A stretch of 64,000 nucleotides of DNA from positions 558,001 through 622,000 of the forward strand of contig NZ_DAIRVK010000001.1 of the NCBI RefSeq assembly GCF_036802865.1. Direction: 5' to 3'. Made by a program: the position numbers and the translations under genes. Below, in pieces: positions 51,970-61,286 of this stretch. A model generated the notes under the pieces. It was not told the DNA's origin and made no database searches. It saw only the letters and a list, made by a program, of their open reading frames with translations. The stretch is from Sulfurospirillum sp036802865 (lineage in GTDB: Bacteria > Campylobacterota > Campylobacteria > Campylobacterales > Sulfurospirillaceae). Each line of letters opens with the position of its first letter. Within the stretch, counting starts at the first letter, position 1.

Positions 51970-52251
51970 ATGAAATGCCCAGTATGTGGAACGGTTGACC
52001 TTTTAATGAGTGAGAGATCAGGTGTTGAAATAGACTATTGTCCTCAGTGTCGCGGTGTATGGTTGGATCGTGGTGAATTGGATAAAATCATTGAACGTTC
52101 TCTCCCTTCGGTTGCGGCTACTCCTGTAAATCAAAACTATGAACGAGCTGAAAAATCACATCATAAAGAGTATTCTCACAATAAGTCATATGAGCAACAA
52201 GGTCATTATAAGAAGAAAGAGAGTTTTTTGGGACAACTTTTTGATTTTTAA
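51970..52251 (+). CDS. Small TFIIB-type zinc-ribbon protein
   Basis: 93 residues. The N-terminus MKCPVCG..DYCPQCRGVWLDRGELDKI is the zf-TFIIB (COG3809) zinc ribbon with four Cys and the WLDRGEL block. The rest is a low-complexity His/Tyr/Lys-rich linker and a short end FLGQLFDF. Widespread in bacteria, function unknown. AAAAGGAG precedes the start. Confidence 0.88.
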   Translation: MKCPVCGTVDLLMSERSGVEIDYCPQCRGVWLDRGELDKIIERSLPSVAATPVNQNYERAEKSHHKEYSHNKSYEQQGHYKKKESFLGQLFDF

Positions 52252-52257
52252 ATGAGA

Positions 52258-52285
52258 AAAGGAAGTTTACTTGTAAACTTCCTTT
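52258..52285. terminator. Bidirectional terminator between zinc-ribbon gene and ligase gene
   Basis: Perfect 13-bp inverted repeat AAAGGAAGTTTAC-TT-complement. The centre TTTACTTGTAAA is a variant of the recurring palindrome. Convergent gene ends on both sides. Confidence 0.75.
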
Positions 52286-52290
52286 GTACT

Positions 52291-53931
52291 TTAGTGCGCG
52301 TATTGTTTTCGAAGTTCTTTTTTGTCGATTTTCCCAACACTTGTTTTATCAATTTTTTCAACAAATTTTATTTTTAAAAGCATACTTTCCCTTGCCATAA
52401 TTCCCTTTTTAATGAACTCTTTTGCATGAATAAGCAACTCTTTTTCATTTACGCTTTTATTGGCATCAACAACCACAAGTGCAAGAGGTCGCTCTCCCCA
52501 TCGGTCATCTTCGACACCAATAACGGCAACTTCTCTGATATGAGGATGTTGATTGATAATGTCTTCAAGCTCTAAAGAAGAGACCCATTCGCCACCTACT
52601 TTGATAATATCTTTAACTCTATCGGTAATTTTTATATAGCCTTTGGCATCAACATTTGCCATATCTCCCGTATGTAAGTAGCCTCCATGCCAGAGAATTT
52701 CAGAGTTTTTTTGATCTTTAAAATAGCCTTGAGTTAGCCAAGGAGAGCGTACGACGATTTCGCCTGTGCTAATGCCATCCCTGGGGAGGGATTTCATCGT
52801 CTCATCAACAACGTGCATCTCTACAAGTCCCATAGGACGACCTGTTTTGATGCGAATATCACTTTGTTGCTCATCATCCAGTTCTAACATCTCAGGTGTG
52901 AGTTGAGCAAGGCTGAGAATAGGGCAGGTCTCACTCATGCCGTATCCTGTAAACATATCAATGCCCTTTTTTAGGGCTTCTTTACACATTGCCTTCGGAA
53001 GAGCTGCCCCACCTATAATGACTTTCCATCCTTTAAGATTCACGTCATTTATTTTGGGAGAATTAAAAAGCATATGCATGATGGTTGGAACACAGTGCGA
53101 GAAAGTGACCTTTTCTTTGTCGATAAGTTCTAACAATACGTCTGGCATATAACGCCCTGGATAAACCTGCTTGACACCTAGCATCGTTGCCACATAAGGC
53201 AATCCCCACGCATGTACATGGAACATTGGCGTGATCGGCATATAAACATCGTCTTGGTGAAAGCTTCCTTGTTTTGGGGCACTTCCCAGTGTTGAAAGAA
53301 CACCCAGTGTATGAAGAACGAGTTGACGATGGGTGAAGTAAACGCCTTTGGGAAGTCCTGTCGTTCCTGTGGTATAAAAAGTCGTTGCACGTGTGTTTTC
53401 ACTAAAATCAGGAAAGTCAAAAAAGTCACTCTCTTTTGCAAGAAGCTCTTCGTATTCACCTTTTACATGTAAAGAGGTTGGAGGAATTTTTTCATCATCC
53501 GATAAAACAATGAAGTTCTCCACATCGAGCCTTCCTTTAATCTGCTCAAGTACAGGTAAAAAATCGGTGTGGGTCAAAATAACATCATCCTCGGCATGGT
53601 CAATCGTGTAGAGGATTTGTTCTGGAGCAAGACGAATGTTGATGGTATGAAGCACCGCTCCAAGCATAGGGATAGCAAAATAACACTCCAAATAACGGTG
53701 CGAGTCATAATCCATCACAGCAACCGTATCGCCTGCTTTAACGCCCATTGATGTTAGCATATGAGCGAGCTTATGAACGCGTTTTTTAAAAGTCGCATAG
53801 GTAAAACGCTTTTCACCACGGTATACAATTTCTTGGTTTGGATCACAATAAATGGGAGCGTTGAGAATATGTTTAATCAGTAGTTGATAGTCGTGTGCAT
53901 AAGGGTTTGTTAGTGTCTTTTCAAGTTGCAC
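52291..53931 (-). CDS. Acyl-CoA synthetase (AMP-binding ligase)
   Basis: 546 residues from GTG 53931, with AAAGGAG upstream. ANL-superfamily motifs are intact: TFYTTGTTGLPKGVYFTH (P-loop A3), GYGMSETCP (A5), HTGDMANVDAKGYIKITDR (A7-A8) and KTSVGKIDKKELR with the catalytic Lys of A10. Such enzymes activate medium- or long-chain fatty acids by adenylation and CoA transfer. No beta-oxidation genes are near, so chain preference is open. Confidence 0.92.
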   Translation of the reverse strand: MQLEKTLTNPYAHDYQLLIKHILNAPIYCDPNQEIVYRGEKRFTYATFKKRVHKLAHMLTSMGVKAGDTVAVMDYDSHRYLECYFAIPMLGAVLHTINIRLAPEQILYTIDHAEDDVILTHTDFLPVLEQIKGRLDVENFIVLSDDEKIPPTSLHVKGEYEELLAKESDFFDFPDFSENTRATTFYTTGTTGLPKGVYFTHRQLVLHTLGVLSTLGSAPKQGSFHQDDVYMPITPMFHVHAWGLPYVATMLGVKQVYPGRYMPDVLLELIDKEKVTFSHCVPTIMHMLFNSPKINDVNLKGWKVIIGGAALPKAMCKEALKKGIDMFTGYGMSETCPILSLAQLTPEMLELDDEQQSDIRIKTGRPMGLVEMHVVDETMKSLPRDGISTGEIVVRSPWLTQGYFKDQKNSEILWHGGYLHTGDMANVDAKGYIKITDRVKDIIKVGGEWVSSLELEDIINQHPHIREVAVIGVEDDRWGERPLALVVVDANKSVNEKELLIHAKEFIKKGIMARESMLLKIKFVEKIDKTSVGKIDKKELRKQYAH

Positions 53932-53951
53932 TATCTCTCCTTTAGGAAGAT

Positions 53952-54743
53952 TTAGAGTTCAAAAGCAGGACGCATGTGTGCTTCAATAGTTTTAAAGTCG
54001 TAATGCTTGGAGAAAAAAAGATTGAAGGCAAGGACTCCTTGGTACAAAAGCATCTCTTTGCCATCTTTACAGGTAAGCTGACAGCTTCGTGCAAGTTCCA
54101 AAAAAGGGGTTGGTTTATTGTAAATGACATCAAAAGCATATTTTGCATTTTTAAAAATCGTTTTTAAAAGCTCTTTATCGCATGGGTACTCTTCATCTTT
54201 CAAGCCAGCAGAAGTGGTATTGATGATGAGGTCGTAAGGCATGGGTGAGAAGGTTTCCCATGTTTTACATGTAAAGCCTTTCGCCTCAAAAAATGCCAGT
54301 CTGGAAGCAGAACGGTTGAGAATAGTAGCTTCAATATCGCGTTCTTTTAAAATCACAGCAATCGCTTTAGCTGTTCCACCTGCTCCTAAAATGAGAGCAT
54401 TTCGAATGTAGCCAAAACTTTTTATGGCTTCAAAAAAACCTTCTGCATCGGTGTTGTATCCGATGACACGCTCACCTTCTCGCACCAAGGTATTCACCGC
54501 ACCAATCTCTTTAGCAATGCCACGTACTTCATTGCATTGCACAAAAGCTACTTCTTTATGCGGGACAGTCACATTGGCACCTGCCAGTCCCATAGCATGA
54601 AATGTTGAAAGAAGTTTTTCTGGCTCTGTGATGGCTTTGCGAATATAACAACCATCCAGCTTTAAAGCTTTGAACACGGTGTTATGTAAACGTGGAGAGA
54701 TAGAGTGTGCAACAGGATCGCCAAAAATACTAAAGAGCAACAT
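53952..54743 (-). CDS. aroE: Shikimate dehydrogenase
   Basis: 263 residues. It reduces 3-dehydroshikimate to shikimate with NADPH. Substrate motifs SISPRLHNTVF, NVTVPHKE (catalytic Lys) and NTDAEGF, plus the nucleotide loop GAGGTAKAI, are all present. Minus-strand cluster with trpE, both in the aromatic amino-acid path. An in-gene TTACATGTAA is at 54265. Confidence 0.96.
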   Translation of the reverse strand: MLLFSIFGDPVAHSISPRLHNTVFKALKLDGCYIRKAITEPEKLLSTFHAMGLAGANVTVPHKEVAFVQCNEVRGIAKEIGAVNTLVREGERVIGYNTDAEGFFEAIKSFGYIRNALILGAGGTAKAIAVILKERDIEATILNRSASRLAFFEAKGFTCKTWETFSPMPYDLIINTTSAGLKDEEYPCDKELLKTIFKNAKYAFDVIYNKPTPFLELARSCQLTCKDGKEMLLYQGVLAFNLFFSKHYDFKTIEAHMRPAFEL

Positions 54744-54749
54744 GTTATA

Positions 54750-56162
54750 TTACGCTTTAAGGTCATCTAAAGAGCTGGTCATCGCTCCTAATTTATTGGT
54801 CACTTCTAGGTACTCAAGCTCTGGTTGACTGTCGGCTACAATGCCCGCACCTGCTTGAAAAATGATTTTGTCATCATCTAAATAGGCTGTACGAATCATA
54901 ATACAACTGTCCATATTACCATCAAATCCAAAATAACCCGCAGCACCACTGTAAAAGCTACGCTTTAAGCCTTCAAAATCGCTGATAAGCTCCATAGCCC
55001 TAATTTTAGGTGTTCCAGTCATCGTTCCAGCGGTAAAGGTGGCTGCAAAAAGATCAAACATATCATGCTTTACATCGAGTGTTGCTTCGATGTCGCTGAC
55101 CATGTGCATCACGTGGGAGTAACGCTCCACACGCATCATCTCTTTGACTTTGACACTGCCCACTTTGGCGACACGTCCAAGATCATTGCGTCCAAGATCG
55201 ATGAGCATCAAATGCTCAGCTCGTTCTTTCTCATCGCCTAGCATCTCTTTCTCGTAAGCTTGGTCTTTCTCATACGTTGAACCACGTTTGCGTGTTCCTG
55301 CAATTGGACGAAGTAAAACATGCCCATCTTTGAGTCCTACCATGACTTCAGGGGAACTGCCGATGATGGCAAACTTAGGATAGGAAAGGTAAAACATATA
55401 CGGAGATGGATTTTTTTGGCGTAAAATACGGTAAAAACTCAGGCGATCAATTTTCGTGTATTGGGTAAAACGGTTGGACATTAGGATCTGAAAAACATCT
55501 CCACTGCGAATCATCTCTTTGGATTTATCGACCATGTCAAAAAAATGTTCTTTAGAAAAAGCAAAAGAGCCTTTGGATTTATCGACATGAGCCGTTTGAA
55601 TAGGAATATAAATGTGTGGCTCTTTGAGTGTATCTTCGATTTTATCCATTTGCTCGGCAATGTTTGGTACAAAAGTTGTTAAAATAAGTGTATTGGACTT
55701 ATGCGAAAACGTACAGACGAGTTTTGGTCGCATAAGGTCAATATCAGGGATATTGATTTCATCTTTGAGTGGATCCATATGGGCTTTCAAACGTGGCTCA
55801 AAAATCTTCACCGCATCATAACCGATATAGCCGATAAATCCATCGACAAAACCAACACCTAACTCTTTGGCTTGATTTTGATAGAGCGATTTATCCAGTT
55901 CAGCATAGCGTTTTTTGAGGTATGTAAAAGGATTTGTACCCAAATCATGTGTAAAGCCTGATTCATCAATATGTACACTTGTATTGTTTTGGTGAATGAC
56001 GCGTTCGCGTGCACCAATAAAGAGAAAGCTAAAGTTGCCATCATTGTTGTTGATGGCACTTTCAAACAAAAAGCAGAGCTCACCGTCAAAGTAGCTCTGC
56101 AATTTTGCAAAGATCGTAATCGGGGTGAGCTGATCGAAAAGAATTTTACGAGAGGCTAGCAC
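54750..56162 (-). CDS. trpE: Anthranilate synthase component I (TrpE)
   Basis: 470 residues from GTG 56162. Chorismate-binding core with PSPYMFYLSYPKF, GTRKRG, LMLIDLGRNDLGRV, HMVSDI, FAAGTMTGTPKIRAMELI-type block (TFTAGTMTGTPKIR) and QAGAGIVADSQPE. Makes anthranilate with a glutaminase (TrpG), which is not next to it. PabB (para-aminobenzoate synthase) is the alternative, but the N-terminal part and ending fit TrpE. It starts 2 bases after the SPOR gene. Confidence 0.85.
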   Translation of the reverse strand: MLASRKILFDQLTPITIFAKLQSYFDGELCFLFESAINNNDGNFSFLFIGARERVIHQNNTSVHIDESGFTHDLGTNPFTYLKKRYAELDKSLYQNQAKELGVGFVDGFIGYIGYDAVKIFEPRLKAHMDPLKDEINIPDIDLMRPKLVCTFSHKSNTLILTTFVPNIAEQMDKIEDTLKEPHIYIPIQTAHVDKSKGSFAFSKEHFFDMVDKSKEMIRSGDVFQILMSNRFTQYTKIDRLSFYRILRQKNPSPYMFYLSYPKFAIIGSSPEVMVGLKDGHVLLRPIAGTRKRGSTYEKDQAYEKEMLGDEKERAEHLMLIDLGRNDLGRVAKVGSVKVKEMMRVERYSHVMHMVSDIEATLDVKHDMFDLFAATFTAGTMTGTPKIRAMELISDFEGLKRSFYSGAAGYFGFDGNMDSCIMIRTAYLDDDKIIFQAGAGIVADSQPELEYLEVTNKLGAMTSSLDDLKA

Positions 56163-56163
56163 C

Positions 56164-56910
56164 TTATTTCACCCTATAAATAAATGCATTTTTATTAACA
56201 CTTGAACGAATAAGACTAAGCGCGCTTTCTGCTTCTGCTGAAGTTGCATAAGGTCCAATAAGCAGTTTAACTACGTTGTTGCCATTGACCACCGTTGAGT
56301 ATTGTTTACACTCAAATCCTTTAGATTTGATGTCATTCAACTGTTTCGCATCAGGAGCCGTTGCTACAGCACCAACTTGAACGTAAATACCAGGCGTTAC
56401 ATTGCCACTTTTGGACGAAGCACTTGCACTTGGACTTGATACTTCCGTACTACGAAGTAACGGTTGTGTTTTAGGTTCTTCTTTTACTTTTGCAGGTGCC
56501 GCTTCTTTAACCTTTGCAGGCACTGTCTCTTTTACAGGAGGCGTAACAGGTGCTGTTGTCTCTTTTGGTTTGACATCAGAGCCTTTTGCATCTTCTTGTT
56601 TTTGTGCTTCTTTTTCTTTAAGGGTTTTGATCATATCTTCAAAACTCTCTTTTTTAGGGTTCTCTTCAATAATTGGCACTTGTTTAAAGAGTTGATCATC
56701 TTTCGGAATTTGTGTCTCTTGCGTTGGTTCTGGTGGTAAAATTAACTTAGAAGTATCCTTTTCACCTTTGTTTGCTACTTTCATGCTTGCAAGTGCGACT
56801 AAAAAAACAAGAATCAAAAAAGCAACTAAAATAAGGATACGCTTCATTTTAAGGGTTTTATTGTCCCCTTTTTCTAATACAATATCGCTGAGCTCATTTC
56901 TATTTTCCAT
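56164..56910 (-). CDS. SPOR-domain membrane protein
   Basis: 248 residues. Short cytoplasmic N-terminus, one membrane helix (about 26-46), a long Lys/Glu/Pro/Ala-rich periplasmic linker (KETVPAKVKEAAPAKVKEE, quoted in part) and a C-terminal SPOR domain (about 172-247, GIYVQVGAVATAPDAKQLN, LIGPYATSAEAESALS). SPOR domains bind denuded peptidoglycan at division sites. A homologue sits in the same place in C. jejuni. Confidence 0.9.
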   Translation of the reverse strand: MENRNELSDIVLEKGDNKTLKMKRILILVAFLILVFLVALASMKVANKGEKDTSKLILPPEPTQETQIPKDDQLFKQVPIIEENPKKESFEDMIKTLKEKEAQKQEDAKGSDVKPKETTAPVTPPVKETVPAKVKEAAPAKVKEEPKTQPLLRSTEVSSPSASASSKSGNVTPGIYVQVGAVATAPDAKQLNDIKSKGFECKQYSTVVNGNNVVKLLIGPYATSAEAESALSLIRSSVNKNAFIYRVK

Positions 56911-56935
56911 CGTTTCTCCTTAGACTGATGTTAGA

Positions 56936-57478
56936 CTACATATGCTTCGACCAAGAAGCGCCTCGCTCTTTTTGGTACAAGTCATAAGGCAGTGCTAAAA
57001 TGTTAAACTCTTTTGGAAGCTCCTGCGTTGGGAACATCCTCCACTCACGTGGAAGCTTTTGCGCAAGCTTTGCTGAGAGCATTTTAGCGATCTGATACCC
57101 CTCTTGTAAGGTAGTATGACCTTTATGAACATACAAATGCAGATGACCCTCAGTTTTACTTTTATACGCAGTAAAATTGATGAATCCCTCTTCTCTAAGC
57201 AAAAGCTGTGCCCTATGCCAAAATCGCTCGGTATTTCTTCCATTATAGTCGAAAACAATGTTTTCGACTTTGTCAAAGCGGTTAATCAACGAGTGAGCAA
57301 CGGTGATTTTCCCATCAAGATGATCTTTGATAATACTGTTGCTCAAAGGCTGATCAATACGCTCATACTTATCAAAAAAGACTCTCCCGCCAAAATCAAT
57401 CTTTTGGACAATATTGTCACGTTTGATCCAATAGTGATCCGTAATCATTTTGATGAGAGAGACGTCAATATTGTACAT
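56936..57478 (-). CDS. DUF1882-family protein
   Basis: 180 residues, conserved in Campylobacterota next to glyA. Central block includes IVFDYNGRNTERFWHRAQLLL and TEGHLHLYVHKGHTTLQEG. The H-x-H-x-Y part loosely recalls the second motif of archaeo-eukaryotic primase-like folds, but this is weak and unproven. Function unknown; context of glyA and SPOR gene gives no role. Confidence 0.78.
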   Translation of the reverse strand: MYNIDVSLIKMITDHYWIKRDNIVQKIDFGGRVFFDKYERIDQPLSNSIIKDHLDGKITVAHSLINRFDKVENIVFDYNGRNTERFWHRAQLLLREEGFINFTAYKSKTEGHLHLYVHKGHTTLQEGYQIAKMLSAKLAQKLPREWRMFPTQELPKEFNILALPYDLYQKERGASWSKHM

Positions 57479-57486
57479 AATTTCCC

Positions 57487-58734
57487 TTAGTAGGTTGGTC
57501 TGTCATAAATAATAAAATTGCTTGCTAACGCTTTCATTTCGTCTTTAATCTTTGCGTGTAATGCTTCATCGTTGATATTATCAAGGACATCTGCAATTTT
57601 GTTTGCAATGATTTCAAACTCTTTCTCTTTCATACCACGTGCTGTAAGTGCAGGTGAGCCAATTCTAACACCGCTGGTGACAAATGGACTTCGTGTTTCA
57701 CCTGGAACGGTATTTTTATTGACAGTAATACCAGCGCGACCAAGAGCAAGATCCGCCTCTTTACCGCTAAATTCTTTGTTGAGGAAAGAGACAAGAACCA
57801 TATGATTGTCCGTACCGCCACTGACAAGATCATAACCTCTTTTTGTAAGAACTTCACCTAGAACTCTTGCATTGGCACGCACTTGTTTTGCATAAGCTGT
57901 CCATTCAGGTTTCAAGTTTTCAGCAAAACCAACGGCTTTAGCGGCGATGACATGTACCAATGGACCACCTTGAATGCCAGGAAAGATAGCGCTATTTACT
58001 TTTTTGGCAATTTCTTCGTCATTGGTAAGAATGATACCACCACGAGGACCTCGAAGTGTTTTGTGTGTTGTCGATGTAACAACATGACAATGTGGGAATG
58101 GACTTGGATGCTCACCCGCAGCAACTAAACCAGCGATGTGTGCAATGTCTGCAAAAAGGTATGCACCTACTTCATCTGCGATCTCTCTAAACTTGGCAAA
58201 GTCAATTTGTCTAGCATAAGCACTTGCGCCGCAAATAATCATTTTAGGTTTAACAATATGGGCAATCTCTCTTACTTTATCATAGTTAATGCGACCATCA
58301 AGCTCAACACCGTAAAAGAAACTTGAATAGGTTTTACCTGAGCTACTCACTTTTGCACCGTGTGTTAAGTGACCGCCGTGGCTTAAATCCATACCTAAAA
58401 TTTTGTCGAATGGATTAAGAAGCGCTTGATACACACCTTGGTTTGCTTGACTACCTGAATTTGGTTGAACATTGGCATAGGTACAGCCGAAAAGTTTACA
58501 GACTCTATCAATCGCAAGTTGTTCAACAGCATCTGCAAATTCACAACCACCGTAGTAGCGTTTTGCAGGATAGCCCTCAGCGTATTTGTTGGTGAAAACA
58601 CTACCCATTGCTTCCATAACAGCAGGGTATGTGAAGTTTTCACTGGCGATCATCTCAAGATGGTCGCATTGGCGGTGCAACTCTTTTTCAATTATGTCGT
58701 AAACAGCGGGGTCAACATTTTTTAAAATACTCAT
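57487..58734 (-). CDS. glyA: Serine hydroxymethyltransferase
   Basis: 415 residues. PLP enzyme converting serine and tetrahydrofolate to glycine and methylene-THF. Motifs: MIASENFTYPAVMEAMGS, YAEGYPAKRYYGGCEFAD and the PLP-lysine segment VVTSTTHKTLRGPRGG. Overlaps lysS by four bases (ATGA). Full length. Confidence 0.97.
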   Translation of the reverse strand: MSILKNVDPAVYDIIEKELHRQCDHLEMIASENFTYPAVMEAMGSVFTNKYAEGYPAKRYYGGCEFADAVEQLAIDRVCKLFGCTYANVQPNSGSQANQGVYQALLNPFDKILGMDLSHGGHLTHGAKVSSSGKTYSSFFYGVELDGRINYDKVREIAHIVKPKMIICGASAYARQIDFAKFREIADEVGAYLFADIAHIAGLVAAGEHPSPFPHCHVVTSTTHKTLRGPRGGIILTNDEEIAKKVNSAIFPGIQGGPLVHVIAAKAVGFAENLKPEWTAYAKQVRANARVLGEVLTKRGYDLVSGGTDNHMVLVSFLNKEFSGKEADLALGRAGITVNKNTVPGETRSPFVTSGVRIGSPALTARGMKEKEFEIIANKIADVLDNINDEALHAKIKDEMKALASNFIIYDRPTY

Positions 58735-60257
58735 TTTTCTTCCTCATCGTTTTGTGTTTGTTCATCATTATCATTCAGCGGCTTCATAGCTGGGAAAAGA
58801 ATAACATCTTTGATCGATTGCTCATTGGTTAAAAGCATCGTCAAACGATCAATTCCTAGTCCTTGTCCTGCTGTTGGTGGTAAGCCATATCCTAGTGCTT
58901 GAACATAGTCTTCGTCCATTTCATGGGCTTCATCATCACCTGCATTTTTAGCCTGCAACTGTTTTGCAAATCGTTCGTATTGATCCAGAGGATCGTTTAG
59001 TTCGTTAAATCCATTGGCGATTTCTCGCCCGGCAATGAAGAGCTCAAAGCGCTCTGCAATGTTAGGATTCACTTCACTTCTACGTGCTAGCGGGCTAATT
59101 TCAATAGGGTAATCAATAATAAATGTTGGATTAATCAGTTTTTCTTCAACAAAAAGATCAAAAAGCTCTTCATAAAGTTTACCAAGGCTAAAGTTAGCAT
59201 CAACGCTAAATCCCTTGTCCGTAATATACTTAACAATTTGAAGACGGTCATCTAAAATTTCATCAGGGACGCCACCGATTTCTGAGAGTGCCGCTCTAAA
59301 GGCAATTTTATGGAATGGTTTTGAAAAATCAATTTCGATTTCGCCATAAGGAAGCTTACGTGGAAGTTTGAGTTTTTTAAGCAATACATCAAACATTTCT
59401 TCGGTTAAATGCATTAAATCATGGTAGTTGTGGTAAGCCCAGTAAAATTCAATCATCGTAAATTCAGGGTTGTGCGTTTGATCCATACCTTCGTTTCTAA
59501 AGTTACGGTTAATTTCAAAAACAGCTTCAAACCCACCCACAACGAGACGTTTAAGGTAAAGTTCAGGTGCAATTCTAAGATAACGATCCACTCCTAAGGC
59601 ATTGTGATGGGTAACAAATGGCTTAGCATTGGCGCCCCCTGCAATAGGATGCATCATCGGTGTTTCAACTTCTAAAAAGTCGCGCTCTTCAAAGAAATGG
59701 CGGATCTCACTTACAATTTTACTTCTGATTTTAAAGGTTTTGCGTACATCTGCGTTCATGATCATGTCAAGGTAGCGTTTTCTATATCGTAATTCTTTAT
59801 CTTGCAGACCATGGAATTTTTCAGGCAATGGAACAATTGACTTGGTTGCGACTTCTAACGCTTTAACATGTAAAGAGAGTTCGCCTGTTTTGGTGACAAA
59901 TGGAAAACCTGTTACGCTGATGATATCACCGACTTCAACCAGTTTTTTTGCTTCATCAAACCACTCTTCGCCAATGGATTCACGGCTAAAATAGATTTGT
60001 AATATGCCTTGTTCATCTTCAATTTTTGCAAAAGCAGCTTTACCCATGTGGCGCAAAAATTTGATACGTCCTACAACGGTATTGTTCTTGTTTTCATCGC
60101 GTTTGAGTTCACTATCAATGACGTACTCATAGCATTCTAAAAACTCTTTGGTGCTGGTGTCTTTTATAATATTGTGTCTGTACGGATTACGGCCAATCGC
60201 TTGGAGCGCTTTTCCTTTTTCGATACGTTGTTGTTGGTATTGGTCTTGAAATATCAA
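58731..60257 (-). CDS. lysS: Lysyl-tRNA synthetase, class II
   Basis: 508 residues from TTG 60257 with AGAGG seven bases upstream; no in-frame ATG is near. Anticodon-binding OB-fold (about 50-150), class II motif 1 (FLEVETPMMHPIAGGANAKPF), motif 2 (FEINRNFRNEGMDQTHNPEFTMIE) and motif 3 (GYGLPPTAGQGLGIDRL), each quoted in part, are intact. It overlaps glyA. Confidence 0.97.
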   Translation of the reverse strand: MIFQDQYQQQRIEKGKALQAIGRNPYRHNIIKDTSTKEFLECYEYVIDSELKRDENKNNTVVGRIKFLRHMGKAAFAKIEDEQGILQIYFSRESIGEEWFDEAKKLVEVGDIISVTGFPFVTKTGELSLHVKALEVATKSIVPLPEKFHGLQDKELRYRKRYLDMIMNADVRKTFKIRSKIVSEIRHFFEERDFLEVETPMMHPIAGGANAKPFVTHHNALGVDRYLRIAPELYLKRLVVGGFEAVFEINRNFRNEGMDQTHNPEFTMIEFYWAYHNYHDLMHLTEEMFDVLLKKLKLPRKLPYGEIEIDFSKPFHKIAFRAALSEIGGVPDEILDDRLQIVKYITDKGFSVDANFSLGKLYEELFDLFVEEKLINPTFIIDYPIEISPLARRSEVNPNIAERFELFIAGREIANGFNELNDPLDQYERFAKQLQAKNAGDDEAHEMDEDYVQALGYGLPPTAGQGLGIDRLTMLLTNEQSIKDVILFPAMKPLNDNDEQTQNDEEEK

Positions 60258-60279
60258 ATCTTTTCCTCTTCTCTAGGGT

Positions 60280-60741
60280 TTACTTTTCTTTAGCACATTC
60301 TTCGCAAAGACCGCGTAATTGCATCAAATGGCTGGTAATTATGAAACGATTCGCTTGTGCGATTTCGAGTTGCAGTTGTTCAATTTTATCATTTTGAAAT
60401 TCGATAATAAGACCACAGCTTTTACAGATCATGTGGTCATGGTGCGGTTTGTTTGCAAGCTCAAATTTTTTACCTGCGACACCAAAAGAGATCGAAGTGA
60501 CCATATGAGACTCTTCTAAAAGGTTAAGCGTACGGTACACGGTAGCAATCCCAATATTGAGTTCGGGGTATGTACTTTTTAGAAAAATATAAAGATCTTC
60601 AGGCGTAAAATGGTCATTTTTTTCATACAATGTTTTTAAAACCACTTCACGTTGTTTTGTAAATTTTAGGCTGTTGTTTTTCAATAGCTCTTTAAAGCTT
60701 GTGAGTAAAGAGCTGTATTCAAGATTTTCAAATGTACTCAT
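60280..60741 (-). CDS. fur: Ferric uptake regulator Fur
   Basis: 153 residues. Winged helix with TKQREVVLKTLYE and NIGIATVYRTLNLLE, metal sites HHDHMICKSCG and a C-terminal C-x-x-C (LCEECAKE) for structural zinc. The position next to lysS is as in C. jejuni. Represses iron uptake when Fe2+ is high. The start has GAGGT upstream. Confidence 0.95.
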   Translation of the reverse strand: MSTFENLEYSSLLTSFKELLKNNSLKFTKQREVVLKTLYEKNDHFTPEDLYIFLKSTYPELNIGIATVYRTLNLLEESHMVTSISFGVAGKKFELANKPHHDHMICKSCGLIIEFQNDKIEQLQLEIAQANRFIITSHLMQLRGLCEECAKEK

Positions 60742-60752
60742 TCTGACCTCAT

Positions 60753-61286
60753 TTAAGGATTTGTTTTCTCTTTAGGTTGAAGGCTCTCAAACATTGTGTT
60801 TGTATCAAGTTTAACAATATAGTTACCTGTTTCCAAGAAGAGTGGGAACATCATACTTTTAGCGACATAAGGCTCTATCCGTGATTTAACAAATTCAATA
60901 TTGCTCAGTGTTACTGCTAAAACAGCAAATACTAAAAATATTTTCATACTACCAACAACAAAACCAGCAAGTTTGTCGATCATACTCAGTCCACTTAGAC
61001 TCAAAGCTTGTGCAATAAGATAACCTAAAAATATACAAGTAATCCAAACAACAATTAAAACCGCAATGAAACCAAAAAGGTATAGGGATGCTTGGTTGTT
61101 AAATGCAAAGAAATGACTGCTGATCATTTTGCCCGCTTCTGCGGCATAACGAGATGCAAAATAGATACCGCCAATAATGCCTAAAAGTCCGAAAACTTCT
61201 TTAATAAAGCCATTAATAATACCTTTTATTCCTAAAATAAGCACTAAAGCTAAAGAGATTATATCAAACATGGAAACGTTCGCCAT
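60753..61286 (-). CDS. cvpA: CvpA-family membrane protein
   Basis: 177 residues with four membrane helices (MFDIISLALVLILGIKGIING start; KEVFGLLGIIGGIYFASRYA). CvpA is named after colicin V production but acts in envelope homeostasis. Starts within the stop of the preceding GGDEF gene (TAATG) and precedes fur by 11 bases. Same neighbours as in C. jejuni. Confidence 0.88.
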   Translation of the reverse strand: MANVSMFDIISLALVLILGIKGIINGFIKEVFGLLGIIGGIYFASRYAAEAGKMISSHFFAFNNQASLYLFGFIAVLIVVWITCIFLGYLIAQALSLSGLSMIDKLAGFVVGSMKIFLVFAVLAVTLSNIEFVKSRIEPYVAKSMMFPLFLETGNYIVKLDTNTMFESLQPKEKTNP

